Shown: positions 10,098-22,763, numbered from the stretch's first letter. The stretch is DNA of 64,000 bases from Chenopodium formosanum (GCA_024500155.1 CM044858.1:62001-126000), one strand, 5' to 3'. A program made the numbers and translations. Notes: generated from the letters alone by a model not told the origin.

Positions 10098-11970
10098 GTA
10101 TTGCGATGATGACAAATGTCTAATCCCAGCTCTTTGAGATCTTTTGTAGGTCCGGGAAAATACTTGTTCATTTTGTCTGAGCTTTAAAATGTACAATGGA
10201 TTCATTTTAATAAGTTGCAAAACTTGCTGCAAAATCTGATGAAATGTATGTCTGCCTGGTTTCTATCAAAATAACAAACAAATCTCCTCCTCCAGGAATT
10301 GAATTAAAACATGGATTTAGAGGATCTTGTGTATCCACTTTCTTTTTTGAGTTGATTTTTAATTCGACACATCGTATCCCAGCCATTGAAGTCTTGTGAA
10401 GATCTGGGAAGTGGTTGTTTTCTTTTGTTAGAATTGTATTTATTTGCACATAACACTCACCATTCTCCGCATAAGAATAAATAAAAGGGGAAACAACTGG
10501 ATAGTAATGTATTAGGTTCATTTGCAATGGTAAATAGTAATTACACCACTGTACGATTGAAGTTTGATGTTTTGGGTTAATCGTGGGCTATTTATTTGTA
10601 TTACTTGTTGCACTCAAGACTATAGTGAACAAAAGTTGAAAATTTCATGTTCACTGATTCAAAAATGGTGGGTTGATTTACAGGTATGAGGAAGAGCCCC
10701 CGGAGCCTGAAATTGAGGTAAAAAGTCTTTAACTATATGACTAAGTCTTGTTTCATGATTATAGTAATAGCCCACTCATCTTGATTTGGCACTGTATTTA
10801 GGAAGGGGAGGAAGAAGAGACCTTACAGCCAGATGATGACTTGAATGATCCTCTTATAGAAGGTGAAGACAGAGAAGGGGAGGCAAAAGAGAAGCAGCAG
10901 AGGAAGACATCTAAATACATGACAAAGTATGAGCGAGCTAGAATTCTGGGGACACGTGCACTTCAGATCAGGTTTGTACAACTAGACTGTCAATTCATTA
11001 ATAAAAAAGTGTGTTATAGAACACTGTATTTACTGATCAATGGAATATTTATGGCTATGCAGTATGAATGCCCCGGTCATGGTTGAATTGGAAGGTGAAA
11101 CTGACCCACTTGAGGTGATTATTTTTCTTTGAACCCTTTATGCCCGATCCTTTCTTATTGTTTCTTGTCACTTCCCTAACATATGCCAAGGTTGAGAGAG
11201 AGGGGGAGGGGGAGGGGGGGGGGGGGTGGAATGCTCTTTCAGTTCATAGCTTTTTAAGGAAATTAATAACAAATTATTCAGAGATGTGATGATTAGCCGT
11301 ATCAGCATGTTGCAGTGAGGACTAGGATGGCATTGTTTTTTTGCTTCTTGGTGCAATGACTTGTAACAGGGAGGTGTTGGGGGGGGGGGGTGATTCTTTG
11401 CATAAGACTTCAGCCTTCTCAGTGTGTGCTCTTAACTTGCTTGCCTTTCTGAGATCTGGGAGGACCGGAGGATTATTCTGCTTGTTTGTATGGAATATGG
11501 ATTCAGTTTGTCAGTTGTTTCTTTTTCCTTTTTCCAAAATAATTTCTAGCTAAAGTTATGTATAGAGGAAATATATTCTCATGAGAACTCAAATTCATGC
11601 AAACAGTGAATCATCTCTTCCCAAAATTTAGTTATTCAAGGCATTAAATTTTGTGTTGTGGGGTCTGAGATGCCATCAAATTTCTTTGTGCATTGATGAT
11701 ATTGAATGTTTCTTTTCTTTATGGGAAATCAGATTGCTATGAAGGAACTTCGACAGCGCAAGATACCATTTACTATTCGTCGTTACTTGCCTGATGGAAG
11801 GTACATCTTTGGTTGAATGCAATGTGTTATCTCCATTTGTATTTGTTTTAATTGAGAAACATAGAATGGTTAATTTGATCGTTTTGTAAATTCTCTACAG
11901 TTATGAAGACTGGGGAGTGGATGAATTGATTGTTGAAGATTCTTGGAAGAGGCAGGTAGGAGGTGACTGA
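8414..11970 (+). CDS. NRPB6: RNA polymerases I/II/III (IV/V) shared subunit RPABC2 (RPB6)
   Basis: Six exons, 8414-8448, 10684-10717, 10802-10971, 11063-11114, 11733-11800 and 11901-11970, give a 142-residue protein, close to the usual length of the plant homologue. The N-terminus is acidic (MADDDYNDMDMG, then runs of Glu/Asp). The conserved C-terminal half reads TSKYMTKYERARILGTRALQ, then [36 protein letters not shown] and YEDWGVDELI, which is diagnostic of RPB6/omega-type subunits. RPB6 braces the clamp and helps assemble the largest subunit in nuclear polymerases. Intron 1 (8449-10683) is long and contains a tandem cluster of box C/D snoRNA-like units. Intron 4 has two long G-runs. All junctions are GT-AG and all phases agree. 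Confidence 0.96.
9235..9321 (+). ncRNA. Box C/D snoRNA-like unit, copy 1, in NRPB6 intron 1
   Basis: C box ATGATGA at 9240-9246 and D box CTGA at 9313-9316. The flanks TGGC (9235-9238) and GCTA (9317-9320) can form a short terminal stem with G-U pairs. Between the boxes is a core shared by all copies, including GTCTAATCCCAGCTC (9252-9266), which matches the complement of the conserved large-subunit rRNA stretch GAGCUGGGUUUAGAC at 14 of 15 positions. A hairpin GACC-TTTTGTA-GGTC follows. The host intron has the sense orientation expected for an intronic snoRNA. The rRNA match is from memory and should be verified. Confidence 0.72.
9516..9600 (+). ncRNA. Box C/D snoRNA-like unit, copy 2, imperfect C box
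   Basis: C box position reads AAGATGA (9520-9526), one change from RTGATGA. D box CTGA is at 9592-9595. The core is conserved, and its hairpin is GGTC-TTTTGTA-GACC, in which both inner pairs differ from copy 1 yet still pair. The candidate guide has C instead of T at the one mismatched site. Confidence 0.6.
9809..9892 (+). ncRNA. Box C/D snoRNA-like unit, copy 3, altered D box
   Basis: C box ATGATGA at 9813-9819 is intact. The D box position reads GTGA (9885-9888) instead of CTGA, which may prevent accumulation. The core hairpin is GATC-TTTTGTA-GGTC with one G-U pair. The start of the guide is altered (ttctaatcccagctc). Confidence 0.52.
10059..10096 (+). repeat. Poly-T run in NRPB6 intron 1
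   Basis: Thirty-eight consecutive T just upstream of snoRNA-like copy 4. It separates copies 3 and 4 and may mark a slippage-prone site. A polypyrimidine run inside an intron could also influence acceptor choice. Confidence 0.95.
10101..10184 (+). ncRNA. Box C/D snoRNA-like unit, copy 4, intact boxes
   Basis: C box ATGATGA at 10106-10112 and D box CTGA at 10177-10180. The candidate guide GTCTAATCCCAGCTC lies at 10118-10132, followed by the hairpin GATC-TTTTGTA-GGTC. With copy 1 this is the most complete unit. The terminal stem is weak (GC against GC). Confidence 0.7.
10349..10432 (+). ncRNA. Decayed fifth snoRNA-like unit
   Basis: The inner core is recognisable (TATCCCAGCCATTGAAGTC, then GAAGATCTGGGAA) but the C box reads gttgatt and no CTGA is found at the D position. 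It is probably a degenerate member of the same tandem series. Confidence 0.4.
11202..11226 (+). repeat. G-rich run in NRPB6 intron 4
   Basis: GGGGGA repeats end in a run of thirteen G. A second run of twelve G lies at 11379-11390. Both are on the transcribed sense strand of intron 4, so the pre-mRNA could form G-quadruplexes. Confidence 0.85.
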
Positions 11971-12710
11971 GAGAGCAGAGCTACTCTTGAAGTCATTGCT
12001 ATTCGGGTAATATTAGCTTTGAGATGGCTTGTGGATATATGGAATTTAGAACATAACAGCCATGGAATGCTATTGTGAATATTTTGTTAACTTAATATGA
12101 TCAATGTAATAGCTGTGGATTTATTAGCTTAATAAGTAGTGCTGCCATCGTCGTGTTTGGGTCTGATATCAGATCATCGGTCCTAGTATCAATTCGTGTA
12201 AGTGGACAATTGATGACTGGATTCTAGCCTTTCTAGGGTGCTTGTTTTACGGGGTATTCGGACTACCAAAGAATTGGAGTCTGAATGAACCTAAAATCAT
12301 ATTTGTATCGTATATTCACATGGACAGTGCGTTCTTGTTTATTGATTTTGAGATCAAATATATTTTCTTTAGAACGTCAACTCCATAGTCTGATAATGAA
12401 AGCAGTAAATACGTGTAGTATGTATTATTGAGTTGGTCCTATAGTTAGATCTACACTTACAAGATACACGTATGTCAAATCTTTATAGATATATAAATGA
12501 GTATAATGTCCGAGGTCGGTCGAATTTTGGCTACATTACCATTTGGATTTTGGATACAGCACTGCCAAAAAAAAATTGGTTGGCTGTGTTGCAATTGACA
12601 AAAACAATCCAACGCTGTATGTGTACCAATTATTGATCTACCAAATAAGATAGTTGTGTAAGGATGCTTAAGAGAGTAAAGCTTAATCCCCATATAATCG
12701 GATTTTCTCC

Positions 12711-12746
<36 letters not shown>

Positions 12747-13752
12747 AAGAAAGAAAAATACAGTATACACTACATTTAGCAACTTTATGTCTAATTTGTA
12801 ACATATTGCTCCAAATGAAATAATACTAATTTATTTAGAAGGCAAAAATTATTATTATGGAAGATTTTTTTAATCTTGAATGTTGTGTGTTTTCTGATAG
12901 AAAATCTTGAATGTTATTGAGATAAGATAGATTGAAATCAGAATGATATTATTAAAAATGTTACAATGTATATATGCATATGCAAGTTGTTCAGAATTAT
13001 TATCCCAAACAATTGATTGTTATTGTTCAAGAATTCAAATTCTAAACGATTGTCAAGAGTTTGTTTTCATTCAATTCACTCAATTAATAATCAATCAGAC
13101 CAAAAATTTATCAGGTTCATGTACTAGTTGTACATTAAATCTTTTCAGTCACACATGCCTTACTCGTAATTGTAATTTGTATACGTATACGGATAAAAAT
13201 CTAAACATAATAATTCAAAGAACGCATTGTTGTGATTCGATACGAGAAGACGTTGCTTGCCTCTTGCATGTTTGGTGAGGCTCTCAATTAGTCTTCTGAC
13301 TAGAATTCTTGTATATCCACTTATCCATTTATACAAGCTTATTACTCTAAGAAGTATGTCACGTTTGGTTGGTTGGGGACCTTGGTTATACATAACCCTA
13401 AGTTTTCTTTGTGATAATAATAAAGTTTGTTGTTTCTTTTTGCTACAATTGGACCTACTCTTATTGTTAGATTGCGACACAAATATTTTGTTTTCGATTA
13501 ATTTATAATGAAAGTGACACTTAATTGAACCAACACAAGCATCATGAATGGTAAGAATTGGTTATTGAGGAAGACATTTATCAAATTTTCGATTTTTTTA
13601 GTACACTTGATGACACTTTGGTGAAAGTAGGTTTACAGTGAAAAGTGTTAACTCTATTAATTTTCATAAAAATTGTAACAATTTGACTTTTGTCGATCTA
13701 TTTATACAGTACATTTAAATCGATCACATGTATTAGTATGTTATTATAAATT

Positions 13753-13894
13753 AATTTACAACACTAACCATTGTTATTAAAATGATATCGTTGTAAATTT
13801 TTATTATTTTTCCCATAAATTTTTTTACAACATTTTAAATTTACAACACTAACCATTGTTATTAAAATGATATCGACCAATGGTTAGTGTTGTA
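13753..13894. repeat. 38-bp direct repeat with a 17-bp inverted partner
   Basis: An identical 38-bp block occurs at 13753-13790 and 13838-13875 (it contains acaacactaaccattg). Immediately after the second copy, 13878-13894 is the exact inverse of 13842-13858, so the transcript or single strand can fold into a 17-bp stem with a 19-base loop. It may be part of an unrecognised fold-back element. Confidence 0.8.
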
Positions 13895-15652
13895 CTTATA
13901 TGCCTTTTAATTTATTAATGATTAATGTTGTAATTTTCCCATAAAATATGTTGTATTTTTATCCCAAATATTAACCATTAAGCATATTTTTAATTAATAA
14001 ATGTACATCCTTTTTTTAACATTAATTTTTTTTTCTGAAATGAAAGTTTATTTTCATACAAAACAATAGGAAGTACTAGTATATTAGTTTGAAAAGTTGC
14101 ACATGAATCTTTCTTAACCTTCCCGTTCTAAGAAACTAGGAACAAACTATCTATCTTGTTTTAATTCTTGTTTTAATTTACAACAAGTCGGCATAATTGG
14201 TAGTCAACTAGTCAATAATCATATAATTTAATACAAATAATTTTGATTTCCTCACTTTGTGGTGTTCATTTTGTTGATGACAAAGCATGCAATGTTGGTG
14301 ATTAGCTGAAACATGGCAGATATTTTATATATGTGGCTCAAGTGTGTAGCTGACTCATTACCACGTCATAAATTCAATTAAAAATCATTCAATTATTTTT
14401 GGTATTTTTTTTTTTTTTTTTTGTGTTGTTTAGACAAACACATAATGGAATAGCTTAGATCATGCTCGATAATGCACAATAATTCTCCACTTCTAGATCT
14501 TTTATTACCCTAATTATAATAATAAGTTTTGTAGATTAAGGTTTTGTCTGATATAATTGGTGCAATCACTACAAATAATATCTACTAGTAGAAATAACAT
14601 ATAATTTTATTTATTTATTTATTTTTAATAGAAATAACATATAATTGCAAGTAGTGTTTAAAAAATGTTTGGGTATTAAGACAATTTTCTATAAAATTCC
14701 CTTCTTTATTATATTGTTAAATAATATTACTCGTATTTTATAACAATTAGGCACAATGATATACATAATTTAGATATTGTTGATAAAATTAAAAAGATAA
14801 TAGTCATCAAAGACCAATGATCAAGTCATAAATTTTTTGACTTAATAGTTATAACTTTAAAGACGAAACTTACAATAGCTTAGATACTTTGTACTACGTA
14901 TATTTTATGGTCAAATATTGTGCCACTTAGTAAAGTAGCTAGTCTCTTAATAATAATTAGTTCTACTATCTAATCCAAAATTTTTCTAATAATGGGCCTT
15001 TACGCCTTGTTGGCAAAGCATGTTCACTTTATGTTTTTCTATTGTAGGAAAAGGTGGCCTAATGTTCCTTTGCCCTTAAACTAAGATGAAAAGACACCTC
15101 TTGTTAAGAAGTGAATGTGATACAAAAATAAAATAAAAATGGTTAGTAAACATCTGGAATAAAGTGGAAAATTTATAGAATAAATTAACTTTTAAGTGGT
15201 TAGATTCTCTTTTTCACACGAAAGCAAAAGGAACAATTAAAAATAGATTAGAGAGTTAGAAAAGTGTAATTAATTATCCTAAAAATAATGTTATTGGGGG
15301 TAATAGCACTATAGAATTGGATAAGATCAACTAAGTTTTGTATTATCGCAATGTGAATCAAATAGTTGCTTAGATTCGCCACATAAAATGTTTGATGACA
15401 TTTTTGTAATGTGTATATATAGTATAGGAATATATTGCATAATATGTGAATACAAAATTATGTAATACGTAAACAAAGTGAATTATCTTAAATCTAGTAC
15501 GTATTGCATCCTCTATGGAGCAAAATTTTGAAATTAACTTATTAAACTGTTTTCAATATTCTTACTTTCTTAGCTAGGTGGTGAGTCAACTAAAGACGGG
15601 TTTTCCTATTCTTGAATCGATTTACTTGGTTCTACTTTGAAACCAAATAATA

Positions 15653-15952
15653 TTCCCTCCGTTTTTTTTTAAATTTAAAGTGACACACTTTTCTTAAACG
15701 GTCGTTTTTTTTAAGTGACACACTTCCTCTTTTAGAAATTCCTTACATTTTAATAATATATCTTCACCCCACTATCTCTTACTTTATCATTTCTCACTCC
15801 TTTCATGGTCCCCACTTCCTCTCACATTCTTTTACTTTATCATTTCTCACTCCTCTAACCTACCCCACTAACATCTTATTTTATTAAAGTCAATAAAATC
15901 TCCTAAAACTCCATGTCGGTTAAAATGTGTCATTAAAAAAAAACGGAGGGAG
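15653..15952. mobile_element. Stowaway (Tc1/mariner) MITE
   Basis: The 300-bp element has ends TTCCCTCCGTTTTTTTTT and, inverted, CTCCCTCCGTTTTTTTTT. TA duplications lie at 15651-15652 and 15953-15954. It has no coding capacity. Confidence 0.85.
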
Positions 15953-18025
15953 TATGAACTTAAGAATCGCCATTGGTTGGGACTTGAGTAATAGGTTAAG
16001 CAAGTCTAATATGGAGAATAAATACATAGAACAAAGAATCAAATCGAATGAAAAAAGTAATAAAATGAAGTGGATATTAACTTAATTAGTTAAATTTTGT
16101 AGATGATACATAAAATATCATTAGACTGGGCATTATTTACATTAGTCTGATTTTTTTCTACCAAAAAGAAAAAATTATTTAATTGATAGTCTATGTTTTC
16201 TATCATTACAAAAAATATAAAAAATTGCTATCCACGAAATTTAAATGTCGGCCTCCTTATCCGAGTATGAGTATAGTTAGTGCTAGACTGCTAGTGGCAT
16301 ATATACGTAGCGTACTAAAACAAGCCTACTAATTAATTAAGGGCTACTTCCAAGTAAATATCTAGGGATTGATAGGTCCCACTTTGTTTAATTTATCCTT
16401 CGTTGTCAACCCGCCCTATCCACGTACACTCGCAATCTTCATGTATGTTAAGATTAATTATTTAGACGATATTATCAATTGGTTTTAGAATGGAACTCCG
16501 AAGTTTATATGTGAACTTTCTTTCGTCGCTTATACTTAAGAATCCATTTAAGTTTCATTATCTATCACTATCATTAGCATGTGGAAAACAGCCATGTAAT
16601 TAAGCTTGTCTTATTGTCAAATGTTTTAGTTAATGACAACTGGAAATCTAAACAGTTAAGTACCATGATTGATAGTGTCTGACTTTGTTTCTTAAGTAAC
16701 ATTATTGTTTTTAATTTCTTCCCGTAATTAGAAAATATTGAAGAGTTTCTATAAATTAGGTGACATCTGGATGTTTTAATTAGCACCTGGATTGCATTAT
16801 TATTGATACTGCCTATAATTTCGTCTTGGACATAATTACGCTCATCAATTACCTTTACTATGATTATTAATATAAATGCTAGATTTGATCGAAATATAAT
16901 AAACATTATCCAAGTACGAAGTATATACGGAGTATATTTTCACTAATCAATAATAATATGTGAGTTTACAACTAGCTAATTTAATTAATTAGTTAATTAC
17001 TACGGAATTACTACGGAGTAGTGTATAGTAGTATAATTAATTATTTTTAGTACAACTAGGAAATTCGTTGGAGTGCACGCAAATTCGTCATTAAGAATAT
17101 TCTCATGTAGTCATACATACTTCTAGTAACTAAATTACACTTCATTCCTTTGTCAAAAAAAAAAAATAAATAAATAAATAAATTACACTTCATGGATGAT
17201 GCACTTGTAGTTGTTCCCTTGTTTTTTCTATTGGCCAACGTATGTATCAATGTATTGTAGTGTTTCTTATTTATATACATACTTCTACTTTTCATGAATC
17301 ACCATTTATTCCATTTGTTTCAAAATTTTCAACCTAATTGTCAAAATTGACTTTCTAACCTGAATTTCTAAACTATTGACTATCAAATTTTATACTACTA
17401 CATAACATGTGATGTGGATGTGATGAAATAAGAAGAAACATATAAGATAAAATTTTAGCAATTTGCATGGTTTAGAATCAGCTAAAAATTAAAGAAATAC
17501 TTCGTATATGGAAGCTAAGGTATGCTTCCTAGGTCAAACAACCTGGTAACTAAAACAAAAGTATGCAGACTTGACATAAGGCATGACCCACAACCATCTT
17601 TGCAAATCTGATCTATGAAAAATTGATAGATAAATCATTAACACAACAACTTGTTTAGAAAAAAGATGTGTAAATATGTCATATCTCATTCATGAAGACT
17701 AATATTCCTAGAGGAAATATAATATGTCCAATTCAATATGTATTTGTTTGATTTTGAATTTGATTGTAACCTTAATATGACTTTAAATTTATGAATTTAT
17801 TAATTACATAAATATCTACAAGTAATAATAAGGAAAACAATAATAGTTCATCATCCAATAAGCCAATACATGTATTAAGTTGAAGAGAACGTAACCTTCT
17901 ACCTACGCGTTTAATGATACATTGATACCGAATGACCCTTGTGGCGACTTTAGTGAGGAGGGTTATAGTCACGCAAATTCCAAAGGGCGTGACCGGTACA
18001 AAATATTCGACCAAAATAGCAGTCA

Positions 18026-18034
18026 TATATAAAT
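18026..18034 (+). promoter_or_regulatory. TATA box of the F-box/PP2 gene
   Basis: TATATAAAT lies about 94 bases before the ATG at 18128, followed by a CT-rich leader (ctcctctcctcc), a common plant 5' UTR composition. Confidence 0.5.
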
Positions 18035-18127
18035 CACAAAAATATGGATAAAGCCTACTTATTTATAACATACACAACCATTTTTCTCCTCTCCTCCAAC
18101 AAATCACATTTCCCAAAAAAATAAAAA

Positions 18128-21100
18128 ATGGGTGCCGGAGTTTCATCGGAATCCTCCACCGACGGCGGAGATTCGCCGGGAAGTCTTCGGAAACTTGAAG
18201 ACATACCGGAAAGTTGTATAGCTATGGTGTTGGGCCACTTTGACCCGCCGGAGATTTGCCGGTTGGCCCGATTAAATCGGGCCTTTCGTGGCGCTTCTTC
18301 GGCTGATTTTATCTGGGAGAAAAAACTTCCTACGAATTATTCATTCATAGTTGATAAGATTTCTGAATTGAATCATGAAAATGAAAATGATGATGATATG
18401 AAGAAGAAGAATTATGGTAGTATTAATAATGATAAATTGATGGGTTTAACTAAGAAGGATATTTTTGCCCAACTATCTCGTCCAAACCTTTTTGATTCCG
18501 GCACTAAGGTGATTCATAATTTCATATTCTCTAGCTTCTCTTTTTTTTTTTTAGCTTAATTTGTCGTAAGGGTTATCGTGCCCTTACTAATTGTTCGGAA
18601 TTTATAGTCACGTTGATAGCGTAATTTGAACATGTTAACAACCAGACACGAAATTTAAATCTGGTGGGAGGAACTATTACTATATGTTTTATGTTTGTTT
18701 ACTGCTAATTTAATTCTAGATGGTGATATTATGTTGGAATATGTTCTGAATTCTTGATAGTTGATCTCAATGCTAAATTGCTAATTATTGAGTAACAAAA
18801 GAAAAATTGTTAATTAATTAATCTAAGAAAATGAAACTATAAATTATTAGTGGTGTTGTTTATAGTTATAATAAACAATTTACTTTTTGTAACAAAAGAA
18901 CAATGAATACATTCACATGTTCTTTAAAAAAAAAAAAAAAAAACTCCGTATCTTACTATAATGGAAAAAAAGTTATAAAAATTTGTAAGATAAAGGTAAT
19001 AATGTCATCCACTTGTATATTTGGATTAGTTTGTTGATTTGTACAAAATTATAGCTAGGTTATAATAGGAGTATATTTATTGTTTATATTTAGTGTTGAG
19101 TACTTGAGCATGAGAAGACTCGTTTGCATCCAAACTTCAAGCTGATAGAGCAATGTTGTGAGGGCGCGTGATAGAATATAAAACCACCGTGAGACTCTAA
19201 GTAATCCTACCATCCCCTAGGTTTATTTTTGGTTGAATAACTCGAATTGGTTCTTTGATGATAGGCTAAAAGATTTTTTTTTTTTAAAGATTCATGAATG
19301 TGTTGGTGATAAATTGTCAATTTAATCTTGACTTATTTTACAAATATGCGTTTTTTTTTTTCCTTCAAGGTCAAGTTTGCTTCATTGTACTTTGTGTTAG
19401 TTGTACATGTAGAAGTCGAGTTTAGTGAGACGTGAATGCTGGATTAATCATTCGAAAACGATAAAAACAACAAAATCTTACCTTAGTCCAATAATTTTAT
19501 GTTAGGATCTGTTTATATATGTAAACGGACAAGATCAAAAAAAATTTACATTACGTCAATCATAAGCAGTCTTTTGTATTATTGGAGGAAAAGAGGGATT
19601 GTACGTACAGGTGTTTTATATAGGTTAGATGTTTCACTCGAAATTGATGTCTTTCTTTGATATTTTCTTGTATGGATGTTGATTTATGTCAAAGAATTGC
19701 AATATTGTTGATAAGCTTTTTTGCCAATAAGGATAAGATTAAGGTGCTTCACCAGAGAAGCTAAAATGTGTGATTATTAGGAGTACTGTAATACTAATAT
19801 AGTGTCATTTTCGATGTTGACAAACGTGTGAAACTTTTGTGGAGTAGAGCAAATCATTATTAACAATGATGTTTGTATATTAGCCGTCTATTAGGCTGTT
19901 CTGATACACAGATGTTTGGTTTTTCTGAAATTCCTGTGAAAATGATACTACCTGCTAGATTTACTTAACGTTGTAGATGAATTGATTGGTTATGAATGTT
20001 CTTACATCTATCAGTCTAGAATTGTATAACCGCCTAATAAAGACATCATCTACTCAATTAACTCTGTATGAACTTTTATACTGATTTGTTTTATTGGATT
20101 CTGCTTGGTAGGAAGTATGGCTGGACAAGAATACTGGAGGTGTATGTGTGTCGATATCATCTAAGGCCTTGTCAATTACTGGCATAGATGACAGGCGGTA
20201 CTGGAATCACATTCCCACCGAGGAATCTAGGTGAGCTGCATGCTTTCACATCTTTGGTTTCATTCTGAATGTATTAGATTCAGATTTTGTCACATTTATC
20301 TTTCAATCGAATTTGGTCACATATTGAAGTGCCCTTCAATATGAAGTACTCCCAAGTGTTAGACTTGTATATTGTATTTAACAAAATTCTATTTTTTTTT
20401 TGGTTTTTGTTTAAAATGAAGAGTCAAGTTTCTATATCTATGTTTGAGTGTAGATAATTTGACAAAGGGGCTTAGGTGAGATGAAGGGGTGTAGTTGCTG
20501 ACCAATCTGTTGATATTAGCCCCTGGTATACCGAAATCAGCTTGTTAGTATGTAGAAGTCGCCATTAGTTTCATGAATTCCAATTTTGTGTTGCTAGTCA
20601 ATGATGAAAATTCCCATAGTAACAGTAAGCTAAGTTAGGTACTTAGGTTCCTTTTATCTTCCCTGTCTGCTATTAGAAAGTTAATACAGCGTTTTGGAAT
20701 TGAACCAGTTAGACATCAGACTCTTTTTTTTCCTAGAAAAGTTGTTTGTATGAATGTTAAAACGGTTATTACTTTGACATTTTGGTGGATGCATTGTTTG
20801 AAAACAAAGGTTTTCGTAGTTTCTTGCTGTCACATTCAGAATAAGCATTTAGGAACTAAAGTCATCGAAAAAATTGTATCTGATACTTGATCAAAATCTG
20901 TTTTAAGTTTATTAGACCATGTGCGGTCTGCCCCTAGAATAATGAAGAGAACAGATTGAATTTTACGTAAAGAAAAAGAGGGTGTGGGGGGGCACTGAAT
21001 ATGACCGTCCATCCCATAAAACACCGAATGCGAACAAGTATAGATACGCTGTCTAGAAAGTTTGATGAATTGGTGAATATATTCCTTCATTTAGACACTG

Positions 21101-21629
21101 TTGATGTTTGTTTTTTCAATTATTGTGTAACTGGTATGATCTTCTGTAGTTCTATTATTGATAGTAGATATGAAATGAAGCGGTTGATTGATTAAATTTC
21201 TTTTTTGCTAGTAGATTCCAGACAGTTGCATATCTTCTTCAGATTTGGTGGTTTGAAGTGTGTGGGGAACTTGAATTCAAATTCCCAGCAGGGACATATA
21301 GTCTATTCTTTCGAATCCAGCTAGGCAAGTCCTCTAAGAGGTTTGGTCGTCGCTCATGTAATGTTGAACATATACATGGATGGAACCTAAAACCTGTCCG
21401 ATTTCAGCTGACAACATCAGACGGTCAGCATGCTTCGTCAGAGTGCTACTTGGATACTCCAGGATCATGGATCCTCTACCATGCAGGAGATTTTGTCATC
21501 AAGGAACCTGATAAATTGACAAAGATAAAGTTTTCAGCTAGGCAAATCGATTGTACTCACATCAAAGGTGGTCTATCTTTCGATTCTGTCATGATTCTAC
21601 CCAAGAGTATAGCCCATAAAGTTAGATAA
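18128..21629 (+). CDS. F-box protein of the PP2-A (phloem lectin-like) type
   Basis: Three exons, 18128-18508, 20112-20230 and 21215-21629, encode 304 residues. The N-terminus (MGAGVSSESS) could be N-myristoylated at Gly2. The F-box covers about residues 20-65 (LEDIPESCIAMVLGHFDPPEICRLARLNRAF, shown here only in part: LEDIPESCIAMVL and PPEICRLARLNRAF). The PP2 lectin-like domain covers the C-terminal half, with the hallmark words YWNHIPTEESRF, VWWFEV-like IWWFEVCGELEF, FPAGTYSLFFRI and SCNVEHIHGW. The architecture and length match Arabidopsis PP2-A12/A13/A14. Such proteins act as substrate receptors of SCF ubiquitin ligases and may bind glycans; the target is unknown. Intron 1 is 1.6 kb. All junctions are GT-AG with matching phase. 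Confidence 0.93.
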
Positions 21630-22763
21630 ATTTTCTTAGATATGTCATATAGTGAGAAAAATGATAGAACTATACAGAGTAGTGGTTCATCATAGTAGGT
21701 TGGTTGTATATTTATATAAGGGCTTTTTCATGTACATAGTCAAGATGTCTGTTTTTCTAGGGCGAGCTTGGCTTCATTAGCTCATAGCTGTTCTGTTATG
21801 CAGATTGAGTGATCCTTAGCATTTCTACTTGTATAAGTGATCTAGGAATTCAGAAGGTAGTAGCTAGTAGGTTTTTTAGAGTCCTCCAGAAGATTGTTTT
21901 TGTTTGGTTTCAAAAGCTCTTGTATTAAAGTTGTTTAAATTTTGTACCTTATTTATGTTCAGATTATGTTTGATTTCAAGAATGCAGTGAATTAAGGATT
22001 CAAGGCTATAATTTTTTCGTGTTTAGTCATTTTTTGTTCTGGATACAGAACAAGAGCATGTCCAATATATACATACAGATGTCAAATCTGAATATCCAGT
22101 ATGACAATAGCCGTCGAAGAATATGTACATAGTATTATGTATTTCAGTATTTGCATAGATAATGCAATGGGAAAGAGTTATAAATCAGCTATCATGTTTC
22201 CATCATGTGGTAACTCATCGCTGATGCTAAGTTGGTTCTATGGTTTTGCCTTACATGATGAGGTTCCCTAGCACATTATAAGCTCCGGGTTGATGGCGTT
22301 CCAACATTGTTTAGAGACGCTTGAGCCATGTCTAGATGATACAACACTTCAACAGACAGTGCGACGACAAGAGATCACAAAGAGTAAAAAAAATTTGTAC
22401 TTTGGGGCTGAGACTACTTAAGAGGCGTTGGGCCATTGAGAAAGACACTTATCAACAGCAATTTAAGACATTCTTTACGACTAGTATTCCAACATTGTAA
22501 CCCCAAGATCTAATTTGGCAAGTTTGATACAAAAGTAGTGAACCATGAACCCATTTGAACCTAGAGTGAAATATCTACAATTGCAAATTAACAGAACTAA
22601 TCTGATTTGAATTCGATCTGTATGACCGGATTGCTTGACCCTCCTTTATAAGAAGTACTAGTGTATTTCTACATTTTTCAAAAAAAATATAAATAAATAA
22701 ATTAAAACTAAAGCTTTGTGGCTATGGTATTTGAAAGAAATACTTCATCATAATTTATAATTG

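Larger units (their letters stand above)
12000..18020. other. Gene-poor intergenic stretch
   Basis: Downstream of the NRPB6 stop there is a probable 3' UTR of a few hundred bases, then AT-rich DNA up to the next promoter. The only structures I can support are a 28-base A-run near 12717, the repeat at 13753-13894 and the Stowaway MITE at 15653-15952. No open frame resembles a known protein. Confidence 0.6.

Noticed and set aside
10008..10232. Lys-rich minus-strand frame over the poly-T run
   Set aside because: A product of the homopolymer and the snoRNA-like core read in antisense.
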